NCBI RefSeq assembly: GCF_000003815.2
Contig: NC_049993.1
Location: 12,639,189-12,699,188 of the forward strand
Source of the DNA: Branchiostoma floridae
Lineage: Eukaryota; Chordata; Leptocardii; Amphioxiformes; Branchiostomatidae
Length of the DNA: 60,000 nt
Direction: 5' to 3'
The notes under the pieces were generated by a model. The model saw nothing but the letters and a program-made list of their open reading frames with translations. It was not told the origin of the DNA and made no database searches. Positions 36,601-51,600 of this stretch are shown piece by piece. How positions within the stretch are numbered: the stretch's first letter is position 1; each line of letters opens with the position of its first letter. A program made the translations under genes and the position numbers.

Positions 36601-39600
36601 AATTGGTTGTCTTTGAGTTATGTGTTATGACTTGTGGGGATCACACAGGTGCGAGTCTTCAAGTTCCTGACTGGGAAGTTGATCAGGGTCTTCGATGAAT
36701 CTTTACAAGTTTTCACAGAGATGCAACAGGTGAGACAAATATCAGTGACCTTCCTTGTTGGTGTTGATGTAAGCTTGTCTTTGTTGTATTCTATGTATAT
36801 TATTTTAGAGTCATACTAAAGGTGAAGTTGTTGTCATCTAGGGCCACTTAATTAGATAGCTTAGATTTTAAAATACTGGGAGCAAATACACATAAAAGCC
36901 TGGGTACCACCCTATTTCTACAGGGGTTCCTTGCACTCGCTAGGCAGCAAGTGCATGCAAGGATTCCCCCGGTAGAAATAGGACAGTACCCAGGTTATGC
37001 ACATTATGCATGTACATGTACTACAAAATTTGGAGCTGTGCTAATTTTTATGTGTAGGGTTACATTACGGTGTTATAATTAGTATTTTAATGAAATAACT
37101 GGAGATACATGTACATGTACTGTTTTACAACATTTTTAAAGGACAGTTGTATCAGTTGACCAGTTGAGATTCCAAGTCGACACATTGCATGCTGTTGTTG
37201 CATTGTTGTTTATTTATTTATCTATTTAGATGAGACAACAGCTTCCCAACATGGAGTTTGGCAGACGTATGGCAGTGGAGAGAGACATTGAGAAATCAAC
37301 CGGGCAAAATCTGGCCAACATCAGTATGTAGAATGATTCTTACATTTGATTAAAAACATAGCAGTTTGTCATGGTTGGATATTGTCTTGCAAGAAAACAA
37401 GTAGTAATGGGTTACAAATTTGATATTTGATATTTTCATATTTGCATGCATCTGTGTCTAAGTACACGTACATGAAATGGTTTAATTTAACTAGCGTTCT
37501 CTTTTTGTTCACAGTTTTTGATGAAAGTGGTCATTTCATATTGTACTCCACCATGCTGGGTATCAAAGGTCAGTACAGTGCTTTTACAATTATAATACGG
37601 TGGGGCCGCGTGGCGCAGTGGCAGCATATTCGGCTCGAGACCGAGGGGTTGTGGGTTCGAATCCGACTGCAGTGTCACCAATCTTGTGCCTGTGGGAAAG
37701 GCACTTTACACGACTTTCCTTACTTAACTCAGGTGTAAATGAGTATCTAGCTGCGGCTAGTGGTCTTGGCGGGGCTTTGTGGCCGAGACAGGCCTTAGGG
37801 GCATGTTCGGGCATGACGCACCCGCCATGGCACACGGGGTAGGAGGAACCCCTTACATCCTTGGTCGGAAGTCCTCCTAGGAGACGGATACTCCGAAAAA
37901 CAAAGCTGCATCTGCTGAAGCCGTCTCACACGTGTCATACAGTTCTGTCCCTGCGAGACTTAGTGCTCCAGTAGACGAGAGGGTGGAGAAGGAATTGCAC
38001 ACCCCTCCTTCACCATAAAAAGTCATGTGCAGGTCAGGCAAAACAGGTAAATGCCTGTCTGCCTGCTCATCTGTCGAACCGACAGGAGAACCATAAAAAA
38101 AAAAAAACAATAATGAAGTTTTGTTTTTCTTTGGCAGCTCTTTTACGAGTCAATGTTTGATGCAGCAAAGAGCAGTAACTAAAGCAACAGGATATGATTT
38201 TGGAAACGGTCAGATATTTCAGATAGCACTATATCTTTGACCAGTGTCACTATCTTTCGCCAGTTTGAAACTGGCGCTATCTGAAACGTCTGACCATTTC
38301 CAAAGTCATATCCAGTTGCTTCAGTAATTGCTTTTTGGTATACATTACCTACACAGCATGTAACGCTAGTTCACATTTTTCCGTGGGGTGACCTTTATCC
38401 GTTGTCTTTAAAAACAGCACATTTAGGAGTATTAAGTCTGCTGACAGTGGTTTCATTTTGCAATATTTTCAAAATGTTCCGATTTTAAACCAGCGTCCAT
38501 CGACTTTATATCCCTAAATACGTTTTTTGTACAAATAACGAATATAGGTTACCCTCGGATAAATGTGAACCAGCGTTAAATGTCTAACCTTTATCAATAT
38601 AACAATGGTTGATATTTTTTCATTTTTTCTTCAGTCATCAATCTTCATACCAACAAGTGTGTCAGAGTAATTGGCAAGGTAAGCATGATATCACATCAAT
38701 TTTTAGTACACCTTATTTACCTAAAATGTGACAGCTTCTGTTGGACAGTTATTTTTATTGTAAATTGCTTTTAAGGACAAATAGTGGTAATGTTTGGATA
38801 CCCAAATTTGTAGGTAAATATAATAAACATAAATGATGTTTGCATACATGTAAATTTCCATCCATTTCCAAACAAGATGTTTGCTATCATTAAAAAAATC
38901 ATACTATCATGCTATAAATCACACTGTAAAACATACAAAGAAGCTGTAAACTGTACTTGACAAAAAAAGAAAAAAAGAAGATGTGAAATAACAAAAGAAA
39001 AAGAATTAAATGTTTGGTACACTATGTTGTGTGTGTTCTGTTTTTTTTAACCTTCCTGAAGACTTAGATTTCATAATGAAGCCATTTTATTTTGCCCAAT
39101 TTTTTTTGCAAGCTTGCATCAGTTCAAATAATCAGATGAGTAATCGTTCTGTCCTTATTATCAGTTGTAGTACATGTTTACAATATGAACGTATTCCCCC
39201 ATGTACAGCCAGAGAACGTGAGGTTTATGCAGCTGGCCCTATTCCAGGGCTCTGCCAAGAAGCCCAAAGCTCATGTGACGGTGGAACTGCGGGCCTCGGA
39301 CAACCCTTCACTACAGAACACAGACCTGGACCCCATCTTGTTCTGTACTGCCTACAAGAAGAACAGATTCTACCTGTTCTCTAAGAGAGAGGGAAGAACA
39401 AGGTAATACCACAGGGCTTGAAATACTGGGTGGATATGTACTTTTGTGCACTCAAAATTTTAGGAGTTTGCCTAATTTTTGACTGTTGGAGGGTGCACCA
39501 GGCAAGCTATGTATTTCTGAAGGCTTACATGTAAAGGTACTAATAGTACATTAGTACACAGAAGTGTACTCTTTATATTTAAGTGCAATTTTCCAAAGCT

Positions 39601-42600
39601 GGAAGCTGTGCTGAAACTGTGCATGCCAACACCAAGTGCACAGACCTGTAACTGTACCTGGACAAGTGCGCTCTTTCTCCTGTCTTGTTGTTTTGTTGAC
39701 ATTCTACTTTATTCTATGTTGTGCACACAAAGCTTTTCTGTATGATTAGGGTAGGTATTGGTACACTGCACTTAAAGCCACATCAAGTTAAGCAATTCAG
39801 AAACCGGTCACCAAAAAGAATGCTTGCAAAACCATGGAGAAAACAGTTTTTTTTATTTGTATGTGAAATGATTTACATGTACAGATATAAGATATACTGA
39901 TCAGAATTTACATGTAGGTCACACAGTGTATTGTTCCTTGCAGTGACGACTCGGAGCGTGACATCTTTAACGAGAAACCCTCCAAGGATGAGATCATGGC
40001 CGCCACTCAGGTGAGACCAATGATCATGGTTAAAATTTCTTCTACAGGTAAGTTATCTCTTGTTAAGATACATAGTGTTTCAAAGATTTTGTTATATACT
40101 GTAAATGCAGAATTTTTTTGCGGTGGTTTAATGTTTGTGGTTTTCGCTGTGGTCACTTCGCCGCGAAGTTAAAACCACCACAAAACATTTTTCCATGACA
40201 GTAAGAGACTACAGTGCATGGTGCTACCGCGAACTTAAAACCACCGCGAAAAGTTCCTTTTCCCGCTACCGCGAAACTAAATCCCTGCGAACTTAGATAC
40301 ATTTACAGTATGTGCCTGTGACAGTATTGCGAACATTAAATAGGGCACATGTATAAAATCAAGATGCTACGAGTAGACAGTATAAACTTAAAATACTTTT
40401 GATGATAGTTTTCAAATGATATAATTTTCTCAAGTGTTAATTGTATAAAAATTGTATATGATAATCACACCGTGAATATATTTCAAACATAGAAACAGAG
40501 AATCCTTGTGTTAAGAGGTTCTCTTAGTTGCATTGTTACTTACAAAATGATACACAAGTTTTACCTAAGTATATTTGACTCAGCATAGCCAACCAATTGG
40601 AAGTCAGCTATAACTTTTCTATTATCAGAGAAGACTGTCTGAGTCATTAGTTATGAAGTCTGCTAAAATGTTGCTTAAAAGTTGGCTATAACTACAAATG
40701 TTTAGCAATCATCAGCACTTTTTAATATGTTTTTATGTGTATAATATAGCACACAATAGTGCTCAAGTTCCTAGTCCTAGGGTGTAGGATATAGATTATT
40801 GTTCATATATAATGATACATGTTTCTACTTCGGGAATCCGTAGTATAGGTTATATAATCAGTGTATTTTTTGCCTTTATTTTCTCTGTACATCCCATTCC
40901 TGTGTAACATGTACATTATGACACGATCCAATGTTTTCTTTCCCACAATATCACATAAATTGTTAAACTTACAGCTTTTGAAATGCTTCCAAAAAATGTG
41001 CTATCCTGATCCTTTTGCAATTATCCCATCTTCACACTTTTGTGACATACGTGTACATAACATCCCACCAGAAGAAACCAAACAGTATCCATTGAATGTA
41101 ACGGACAAAACATACTCTTTCTAGTTGTGTAAACTTTGACCTTTTTTTAAACAGCTTGACAGATTAAACTGCACATGTGCATGGAAATACATTGTGGATA
41201 GTACATGTATGTCAAAATTGAAGGTCCTGAAACATAGGTGGACAAGAACTGTGTAAAAGTTAGGGGCTTTCACCTTTGACATTTTACCCACAGTGCATCT
41301 TGCTGTGCAGGTGCAGTTTATTCTGTGATCTGACTTATTCATGGCCCCTACGTGAGGACCTTTTTACTTTTTCAAGTCAGAATCCCAGCTCTCGTAGCAG
41401 GTGTAACCGTCCAGACCAAAGCTACGCGCTCGAATCTTCATCTCCACAGACTTGAGGGAGTAGGTAGGGCCATGCCAGCCGTTCCAGTAGATTCCATCAT
41501 CGAAGTCCGATTCGTACTCGCCCAGGTAGTAGACACCATTAGGGTTGGCGTCCCCGCAGTCATTGTACCAGAAGCCGCCCTTGGCCAGGTCGGCGCAGTT
41601 CTTGTCCTTGAGCTTGTCATTGTCACGGTCGGTGGTTGTGAACTTCATACTGCGGCTTCTCCCCATGCCATCACCTGTGAGATCATATTACAAGCATTAT
41701 GTGCTGTAAATCTTGAAATGTTGGTAGTGATTTTCTTTTTGCAGTAGCCTCTCCTCCAAATATAGATATCTATGATCATGATATCACTACCGAAGAACAC
41801 AATCCTACCACACAATTAAGTCGCCCTGGAGTCCATGTTGGATTACAGCAGCAACATGTCAACGTTTGTTACAGTACTCCGACATGGCTCCATGTAAAAA
41901 GCCTGTAGAGTCTTAATGATTTCCCAAGTTCAATGCTAGTACGTCTGGGAAAAGTTACAAGTAGGTTATTCAAAGAGTCTAATCAAGGAGATGCGTAATG
42001 TATTAAGACCCACCTCCCCTTCCCGACCAGTCTCCGATGGACAGTGCGTATCCCGTACGCCCGTGGGAGACAGACATGGCGGTGTACATGGTGAACACCT
42101 TCTCAGCCATGGCGTCCTGTAGGTCCACCCGCATCTGGTACCAGATGGGCAGCGTAATGCGATACAGCTTCTCCAGACCCAACCAGAACTCTCCTGTCAT
42201 GTTACCAAAGCCATTCTTGTAGTCGTCCCACTTCCTGGAGAAATCCTCTGAACCATCCAGTCTCCTTTGGAAAACCTGATGGTGCAAAGACAGCAAAACA
42301 TCATGTTATGTACTCTAAATAGACAGTGTTATTTTGTACAGCTGTTGCCCTTTCCTTGCTGTTTTGTACAATGAATTTTGAAGCAAGTTCCTGTCCTTTC
42401 TACCAGTGACTGTGAAGCAATTCTTAGCTTGCAGTTCTCTCACAATCTGCTAGGAGTAGATTTATGTCAGAAGACTGATGGTTTACAAGATTTGAGACAT
42501 ACCGTCCATCCGCCGCCGTCTGTCTCCATGTCGCAGTAGACATCAAACCCGTCGTCCTGGTCGTCGGGAGTGATGCGGTAGATCCCGCTGGGCGTCCCAG

Positions 42601-45600
42601 GGTTCCCTGGGCTGCAGGCCAAAATCTCGCCGCAGTCCTTCGGTTTAAGAGCTGAAGACAGCAGCAAGACAAACACAAGTTCTGTGTTTATAATTAACGA
42701 TTTATCTTGTCTTTTGGACACACTTGCCAAGAGCTCATAAAAATTATGGCGCCAGGTATAAAGTTCAGCCTTTGATTGTCTGATTTTGCTCTATTCTTGG
42801 AGTTTGTGACTTAACTATTGGCTTTGATGACAAAGACTTCGGATGCTTTGGATTTATAAGGTCACACAGCACTCCTTTATTCTGATTGGTTGCAGCAGGT
42901 TCAAAGACTTCAGCATCCAAAGTTGAATTCAAAGAAAGTCCAGAGTTCAAACATACACTTTGAATTAACATTCGGTGGCTCTCAGCGGTCTTTGCAAATC
43001 TTTTTGTAACTCACAACATGAAGAGGCATTTGTTTAGAAACAGTCCACGTGGGATGGGATGGCCTTCTGTGGTGAGCCGTCTGATCCCTACCAGTAGTGC
43101 AAATGTGTTGACAGGACAGGGATTTAAACCCTATGATTTACAATAGGAAAGGCCAAGGCTAGGTCATGCTATGCTATGCTTAGTCTATTGGCTTTTGTTA
43201 CATGTATGTTATCCCTGCACCGATTCTTCCTTGTGACCTTGACTTTTCGTTTAGAAGTCAGACTGGTGGTTTGGTTTTGGTTAACCCTTAGCATTCTGTT
43301 TATACCTCTGCAAATAGAGTATATCATGTCACAGCCATGGGTGGATAAGGTTAAATGCTCAGCCTAGCTACCCTACAAACAGTGGCTAAACAGTAGCAGA
43401 AGAGTTTGTCTCTCCCACATCTAAGACAACATCCAAGTGCTGAAAATGTTTAAGATCGCATTTCTTTACAAATAATCAAGTACAAGCCTCTAAGCCCTAG
43501 TATGGGACTGTAACCACAACCACTAACCAAAAAAGGATCTTATGTGGAAAATGAAAACAATGAAAAATTTGTTCAAGATACACAATCATGTACATGTAGT
43601 AAGTAAACCAAAAAATGCCTCACACTATTAATTGGGCCATCCAGTAATGCAGCAACATTTCAACACTACCCCCCTCCCCCATCCCACATAGTCCCCTTTG
43701 TAGTGTCCCTTTGCAAAAGATCAAAGAGATCAAGGTTAAATGTCCAGAATGGCCATGTCAGGGATAACAAACACCCAGTAGGCACTTTACTGACCCAAAT
43801 TCCCACTTTCTAAACAAAAGTTTGCTTCAAACACAAGCGGCTCTGTCTTAAGAACAGTAACATCTTGTTCAAGTTGCAGTCTGCCCTTTTGGTCACTGCC
43901 TTAAATACAAGTGGATTGATTCAAAATAAGCAGAAAAGGCTAGGTCAAAAAGTTACTGAAACGTGTATCAAAAAAGTGAAAATGATCTTATTGAAGAGCT
44001 AATCTTTCACTTGTCATGATAGAGAAGACACATATTTAGTAATGTACAGCATGTACAAGTTCATTGTATCAGGGAAATTTCTCTAGCTAGTTTTGAATTC
44101 GGCAAGCACAAACAGTGGATTGTACTGGCATAACGTCCTGTAACCCTTTTTTAGAGTAGCGTGCATGTCGGGTTGGTAACTCCCAGCCTCTTGGTCTCGC
44201 TAACTATTGAAGTATGCACGCTGTAATATACAGTACATGTATTGCTTGGCAAGGTTATTTTTTACTGGTTTTCCTGTCAGTTTTTAGGGTCATCTGTTTT
44301 TTGTAGAAGAATCGTTCTGATTGCTTATTTCAGTACATGTACCAGGGATTTGAATAGAAAAAAGATGTCATACCATAACTCCCATCAATATGTTACATCA
44401 TTGGTTCAATGGTTTTATGTGCATTGAATAGTGGTAATTTGCATGATGATTGCAAAGTATGAAGTGTCTCACCTTTCAGTAGTCCTCTCTTTGAGGGTCC
44501 TTCCAGAAATTATCATCTGAGGAGAAAGAAAAGATTGTATAGTTTACAAGCAAATTGATTTCTATGTAGTACATTGTAATTTTCAGAAATTTGAACAGAG
44601 CATACAATGTTGGAACTTGAATTTGGTCCAGGAAGATGGAAGTGTCACTGATGAAAGACATCGTATTGTGTCTAAAACGTCTGACCGTTTCCAAAATCAT
44701 GTCTAGTTGCTGGAGTAACTGCTTTATGGCATCTTATTACCTGGATGTCTAACTTTCATCAGCCTATAAGCTATACCCGCTTGGCCATTGTACCGGCTCC
44801 AAGAAGATGTTGGAGAGACAAAGTCATTGCATTTTGTTACTGCTATCGTTACATTTTCCACCATAGAGCTACTGCAACAGTTCACTTACCAGAACTTGTG
44901 CCAGTAATGCCCTTGTTGATGTTGTGTCGTGGAACAGCCGTAAAGTTAACACGACGGCGACCCTCTCTCTCCTCCACCACGTTTCTACCCGGGAGAAATG
45001 GTACGGCCTGTCTGGTCTCAGGGAAGAAACGCTCGCCGTCCGGGTTGTACTGGGGAACGTTGGACTCGGACTGGAAGACCATGGAACGTTCCAGGTTCTG
45101 CATCCGCTGTGTCAGGCCATCAACTTTCTCTGTCAGCTTAGTGACCAGAGATTCTAGTTCCCCGTTGGTCTTTCCACATAGGCTTTCCCTGCAAAAAAGG
45201 AAAGGAATATTTGGTATGTTGATATTTAATGTTGATGTAGTTATTTGTAACATTCAATTTGTCAACACCACTGCATTGTTTAATAGACAGATCCTTCAAC
45301 CTCGGCCACCTGTATCAAATCCTACAAATTCAGAAGAAAAACTTGAAATTGCAAGTACATACAATGCCATGAATTTGGCAGAAATACAGTCGCTCTCATT
45401 GGTCAAACTGCTTAATAATTAACTGCCATGCAGCAGTATCATTGGTTGAACTTCTAATTGTGATAGACAGACACTCAGGATCAGTATTTTCTTTGATACC
45501 ATCCTAAAAAGTGGAAAAAAGTCAGGGATAGAAAACACAATGGCATAATTCTTTTTTCAGGAAACGTGATGGCCTGAATAAGAGAATAATCAGAGAGGAA

Positions 45601-48600
45601 AATTTCTGGTCGTACGACAATGACATACAATGTATGCCAAAGTCGTCCGTCAGCTTTCTGTTTAGTGCACGGACCGTACACTCCATGTTGTAAAACTGTT
45701 GACCTTGCATCGTTTTGCTATGATTTACAGGCCCTCTGGGAGAGAGTTGTGGAAGTGTTGTATTGTTTTGTCAGGACTGGCCAGACACAACTGTTGGACA
45801 CAGGCCAGCATGTCTGCCAGAGTTGGCACACGAGCGCCCCCCTCCCCCCCTGCTCCTGCTACCTCCGCCCCAGCCTAATCAGTTACTGTTGAACTGGCAC
45901 CCTGTTGAGAGACAGCACTCTTTACAGTATCGGGCCTGATGTTAGTCTTGTGCTACTGCCAAGAAATCCAACGGTATTAACTGTTTGTCTGTAGCTAATA
46001 CATAACACTGCAGGCGATTGTCTCCAACACTCCAGATTTTACTGAATCCAGAAATGTCATGGGTGCTAAGTAATTCTGATTCCTGGACCAAAACTTTCAC
46101 AGTATGATATCTACGATTGTTGGAGAGTTTTTCGTACACTTTTATTCTTGAAATGTCATGAGAACATAAAACTGGCTGTATTGACTGTGTCATATTGAGA
46201 CATCTAACGCTGGTTGACAAAATTAATTTAGAAAGCAATTTTCTGAATTTGGACATCTGTGTGTCAGACTTTTCCTCATGTTTTTCCTCAAATGTCACGA
46301 TGACGTAATACATGTATTTTGACTGTGTCATATTGGGACAGCCAACACTGGTTAATAAATCTACAGTGCAATTTTTCAGATTTTAACACCCGATTGTCAG
46401 TTTTTATTTTGATCTCCCATGTTTGCTAAACTTAAAAATAGAATGTTTTGTAGCAAGTCATGTGAAAAGGAATCCTGTTTATAGTCTCTTTTAAAAGTGC
46501 TTTCACTGAAGCTTATGAAAAATTTATAAATAATGAAAAGACAGTATGTAACATCCTAAGCTACAGCGATTGTCTACCTTATAATTGAAATTATGTCTTA
46601 AGCTCATCTTAACTCAAACGTAATCACACTATGACAGCATGACATCATAACAAAGCTAAATTGAGTGTCATGAAAGAAAGATGCTACAGATATCTCAGTC
46701 TTCTTCTTTGCCTTTCTTGGATCAGACCTGTCCATAATATTATCTCAGATTCTGGATTTGATCCATGGAAAGTGTGCCTGACTTTGACATTTGACTTGAG
46801 ACCTGAACTCATAATGCCAACTATCATAAATCCTTTGCTGTTGATGTATCCGTAATATGGGTCACATGTGCCAAGCGAAGTAGAACAGAGTCCTAAGATT
46901 ATGACATATATGTACCAATTTATTTCTTACAGAAGTATTTGAGCCCAAACGTTACATGAAAAGAAATTAGTCATAAGATATGTGTAGGTAGCTAGTTCTT
47001 ACACAGCATGGGCTGTCATAGTGTTTCACTGAAACGAAAATCTTTCAAAGTTATATTTACCACATAGAACAACTATTCCTACAGTAGTCTAATGAGCTTT
47101 TCCTACTTCAACAGTCAGACTAGCATTATCAAGTGTTTGTTAGTAAAGATCATGTTTACCTGTCCACGATGATGTTGTTGACAGGGCTGAAAGTTATCCC
47201 CTTCTTCGAATTCGGTTTTTCATCCGGCTTCTTGGTGGCTTTTGGCGGCCTGCTTTGCCTCCGTTCCCTTATTGGTTCGGCAAGGCAAGAGACGAAGACA
47301 AACAGGATCACCAGAGCGGACACAAATCTCCTCATGATGGAAGCACTGCGTCTTTTGTCGCGTGAGAAAGAAGAAGTGGTAGAGAGCTACTGATGGGGAT
47401 GCCTTACCACAGCTCGGAGCGTGCGAGTGTGGAATGACAAGCTTGCGTGGTGTCTGGTACTACAGTGCCTGTGTGGCTGGGTGTAGTCTTCCGCCCGGTC
47501 CTAACATGTGGGTTGGTTTCTCTGTCTTCCCGCCGGGAAAATGCATGCAGTGTAAACACCAGGGTGAGAAGGTCCCCCATCCATAGAACAAATTTCAAAC
47601 CCCCGACATCCCCTCAACAATGACCTTGATTCAAGGACGTCTAATGCGAGCTGATTTGTTCATTGTATACACAAAGCATTGGTAATCAAGAGGTCGCATA
47701 AATTTTTCTGTTTCAGCCCATTTATCATGAGTGATTATATCAAAGGAGGACAGAAACTGTGCAGTGTTTGAGCAAGAGCCAAACTTGTGCCACCACTGTC
47801 TGAGGATGGACAAGTATGCGTGAGTGTGTGCGGCCCTGTTTGTCTACCAGTGACTTTACTGCCCCTCAAAACTCCGGGCTATGGACAGAACCTCCTTTTG
47901 GCAGTTTAAATTGGGACGGGGTCACCCCACGGCCTTACTAACTTTAAACTACCATACTGTGAAATTCTTCTGGTGTGATGAGCGCTAATGTGTTACCTGT
48001 TGTGCAATCCAATTGGGAACTTGCCAGGCTTCAAAACAATTTGTTATGCTTCAGAATGACAGTAAAACGATAGTTTATAAGGTCACATTCTGTTCTAATG
48101 AAAAGTTTTGGGAGGGGTTTGCAAGAATGTTTTTCACATCATCGTCCCCATCGGTACCCAGTACATCTCTGTATGTGTTGGTTTGATCTTTGGCTCCCAT
48201 AATATTTTACCTTTAATAAAGTTTGCCAACTCCCCCCCATGTTTCAATGGAATAGCCTGCATTGTTGTTTTCTTCATACTTTTCTATGGCCTTAGATTCA
48301 TTCTTAGACATTAGATAACAGCATTGACCTTGGAGAAGGCACTTCCTGACTATGATTTTCTTTGATGACAATGGACACTTCCGATACCACACTGCTTCAT
48401 TGTCTGAATCAGTAACATTACCTTGTTTGATGTTCTTTTGCACAATTGACCTTTGTGTAAGATCTAGTTTGATCAAACCCACTGTTAGCTGACAACGGAT
48501 TTTCATCAAAATGACAGTTGCATCTAAAATCTCTAATTTGACAATACCCCATACTGTTCTCCACCAACTTCTGACACTGCCATGCGCTGCACATGTTCTG

Positions 48601-51600
48601 CCATGTCATCACGAATCGCTCACTACAAATAGAGACGCTAACGCTTCTTGGACAGTCCTACACCTACGAATGCCAAGTCTGAGGTCATTGTCAAAACTTC
48701 AGAACGGTTTCCGTGGTTACGGGTCAGACATGGCAAATAGCTGTCGTCTGTACGTAACCGCAGACGGTGTCTTCGATGTCCCGTGGGTGCCAAGTTTCAG
48801 GACTGATGTCATATGTTTCATTGTCTGGTGGAAATGAACAGTTACTCATGTCTGGAGATACAACCTGGATTAATCAAGGAGCTTTCATCCAAATGGCTAC
48901 CAGCTGCTTCCTCATAACAGGCTGGTAGTTTTTGAATATCCATCTCAAAAGTGTGATAAACAAGTAGAACATAAAATTTTGCTGACTCAACCAATTGTCT
49001 CAGAAAGAATAATAACAAAGTTAACACATGTTCAACTTAAATTCAGACAAATAATGAGATTGTTGGCAAAGCCTATATTCAAGACAGGTTTATGTAAGAA
49101 AATTGAGACAACCCTTTGAGACAAATTGTTTTTTTGTCTGACTATGACAGATCTTCAAAATACAGATTTCTATATGTTATGATGGGTATACTAATAATTT
49201 TAGACCTGTAGTTTTTGCATGTGCATCATGGCACAGATGATCTTCATCATTCTATTTGATTGTTTCAGCTAGACAGCACCCAAAAGAGAACACTAGGGGT
49301 GGGTACCGGTACAGAAAATTCAGGTCCAGGTACGGTCCAGGTCAGGAGGATCAGGTCCAGGTCCGGATCTGAACCTGCACCTAATTGTATGTGAATGGGC
49401 AATACTCAAAACAATGGCCCATTATATATTTTGCTACAAAGGAATCTGTTTGGTGAAGGACCCTACATTTTTTGTATCTTTATGTAAACAACGCTAACTG
49501 GCTCTGTTAGCTTAAACCAAGTTTGACTGTAGAAACTTGGCTCGTGTTATTTTCTTGGACTGGCAAGCCCCCCAAAATATGAATGCCTGTCATCATAGTG
49601 CTGTTCATTTTCTAATCGGTCCAAAATGTGGTCCACTGATTTTTCAGGTCTGGTTCAACAAGAAAAATGGTTTTGTACCATTACGGTGTACCGGTACACC
49701 ACCCCTAGAGAATACTTTTTACCAGTTATTGTCAGAGTCATCACTATATCTTCTTTGCTTCCAGAACTCCACATCCCAGCGAGTGGCAGAGTCAGCAGTC
49801 CTCCATACAGTACTGGGAGACATTGTCATCAAACTGTTCCCACTGGAGTAAGTACATGTGCCATGATTGGCTGTCAAATCTCCAAGCAGATGTTTGGATT
49901 GGAAAATGATGATCATTTCTGACCAGCCTGTTTTTTATTCTTGGCAATCCACAATTATAAATTCTTATCCATATACACCCAACATCTGCTTGAAGATTTA
50001 TGTTAACCCACCAAAACTTCAAAGCAAAGTTGAAGTACAAAAAAAGGAACAAAGCCCAACTAACCATCATTCACTCATTATTGTTTTTCAAGTAACTCTT
50101 TTGTACTGTGTGTGTGGGCGCAGAAAAATTTGTCACTTCTGTCAAGACAATGGTGATGTATAGCAGTGCCAGCAGCAGGGCCACTTCAGAATGCCGCATG
50201 TGTACTGTCGCGAACGTGCCAAATCGTCACGTCAGAACCGTGGACGTCCAAGGACAGATGTCCTGGCTCCCCTGACACGTTACTGACGTAATGTCCTCCT
50301 TGGTGGACATGACTCTGTGTATTCCAAGACACACAAAGACCAAGACCTCTCAGGCCCTACAAAAATTAGTGCTGTGTATCTGATTACAGTCATGAGGAAT
50401 TTGAGTCAGTTGGTAGGGAGTCTCTTTAAAATTTTCTATTCTTTTAGATTTTCCTTGCAAGGAGTCCAGGCTAGTTTGTGCTAGGATTGGTCAGATAACT
50501 CAAAACACAATATTTTTTCCTAGGCTAATGGTTAAAGACTCGGTCTGCCTAAACACCACACAAGGTCGCTGCCCCATGTACACTGCATATTAGAGCCGTT
50601 TGAGGTCATTTGAGGTGTTTAGGTAAATCCTTAAAGACTCTGGCCTTTAAATGAATTTACCAGATGCAGCCCCACTGTGCAATGGGTCCCAGTCCCTCCC
50701 CACTTTTTCCAGAGAGTATGAAATCCCACATGTTCAATGTCAAGCAGGTGAGAAGTGAAGCGTTAGAGTCAACGACTCTTACAGACCTGCTATTGCCCCT
50801 CTTTTACGCTGTAAAGAAACCATTGTGTTGGCTCATTCCACATCAATTTACGTAGATAGCACATGAACTTCCAAAAAAACTGACAGTAGTATTGGCAGCT
50901 TGTCTACTAGATTCATCATGTTATCATTCTTCTTTTTTGATATCAAAAATTATGATATTAATCTCTTCTGGTGTCTCAAACAAAATTGGCCCCTGCAGCT
51001 CAAAAAAAGTTCCTAGGGGGCCCCAACCTACACCATACTACCTCCAGAACACAAGATATTAAAACTGAAAGTTCCACTGCAGCTCCACAGATAGGTGCTA
51101 TGAGGCCCATTATCGAACGTAACCTTTGAACTTTTAAACCTTTATCAAACTTGGACTTGGACCCCTACCCACATACAAAATGTCAGAAAGATCGAACCAC
51201 AACTTCTAGAGTTATGCTGTCTACAGACAAAATTTAATGCACAAACAACAAAGAAAACATAACCTTCTTAGCAAAGGTAATAAGAATAGAATTTCTTTAG
51301 CCTGATTAAATCTCGCTTATAGCAGCCCGCCCAACATCCGCCGGCGGGGAGGGGCCAGTTACAGCCCTGGACAGCGGAGTTTGTGTTACACAGACTAGAA
51401 TTTCTTTAGGCAGTGGGTAGATTTAGAGCCATGTACGTTGTTCTTAGCTACCTGGTTTGTGTTACACAGAGTTAGAGATCATTAACCAGGACGTGTTTGA
51501 AAATTGAGTCCCAAAGACCTCCTCACCTCCATTTGCTGAAACATTCCACAAAGAGTAGATTGAGTGGGAGGCAGGGGACTTATACAGGGGTCACAATTGT

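Noticed and set aside
37602-37675. Functional tRNA gene
   Set aside because: A and B boxes are present, but the ends do not form an acceptor stem, and the segment is the head of a 500-bp SINE with an A tail and a second copy.
44473-44516. Possible 44-nt exon of the fibrinogen gene ([13 protein letters not shown])
   Set aside because: Splice-like sites exist, but it reads into TGA in the incoming phase and its length breaks the frame to the next exon, while the exon before (ending 44890) joins directly in phase to 42651. At most a poison exon.
45942-46331. 129-codon minus-strand frame
   Set aside because: It overlaps the local 137-bp tandem duplication in an intron; the repeated MTQS.. peptides reflect that duplication and no known protein.
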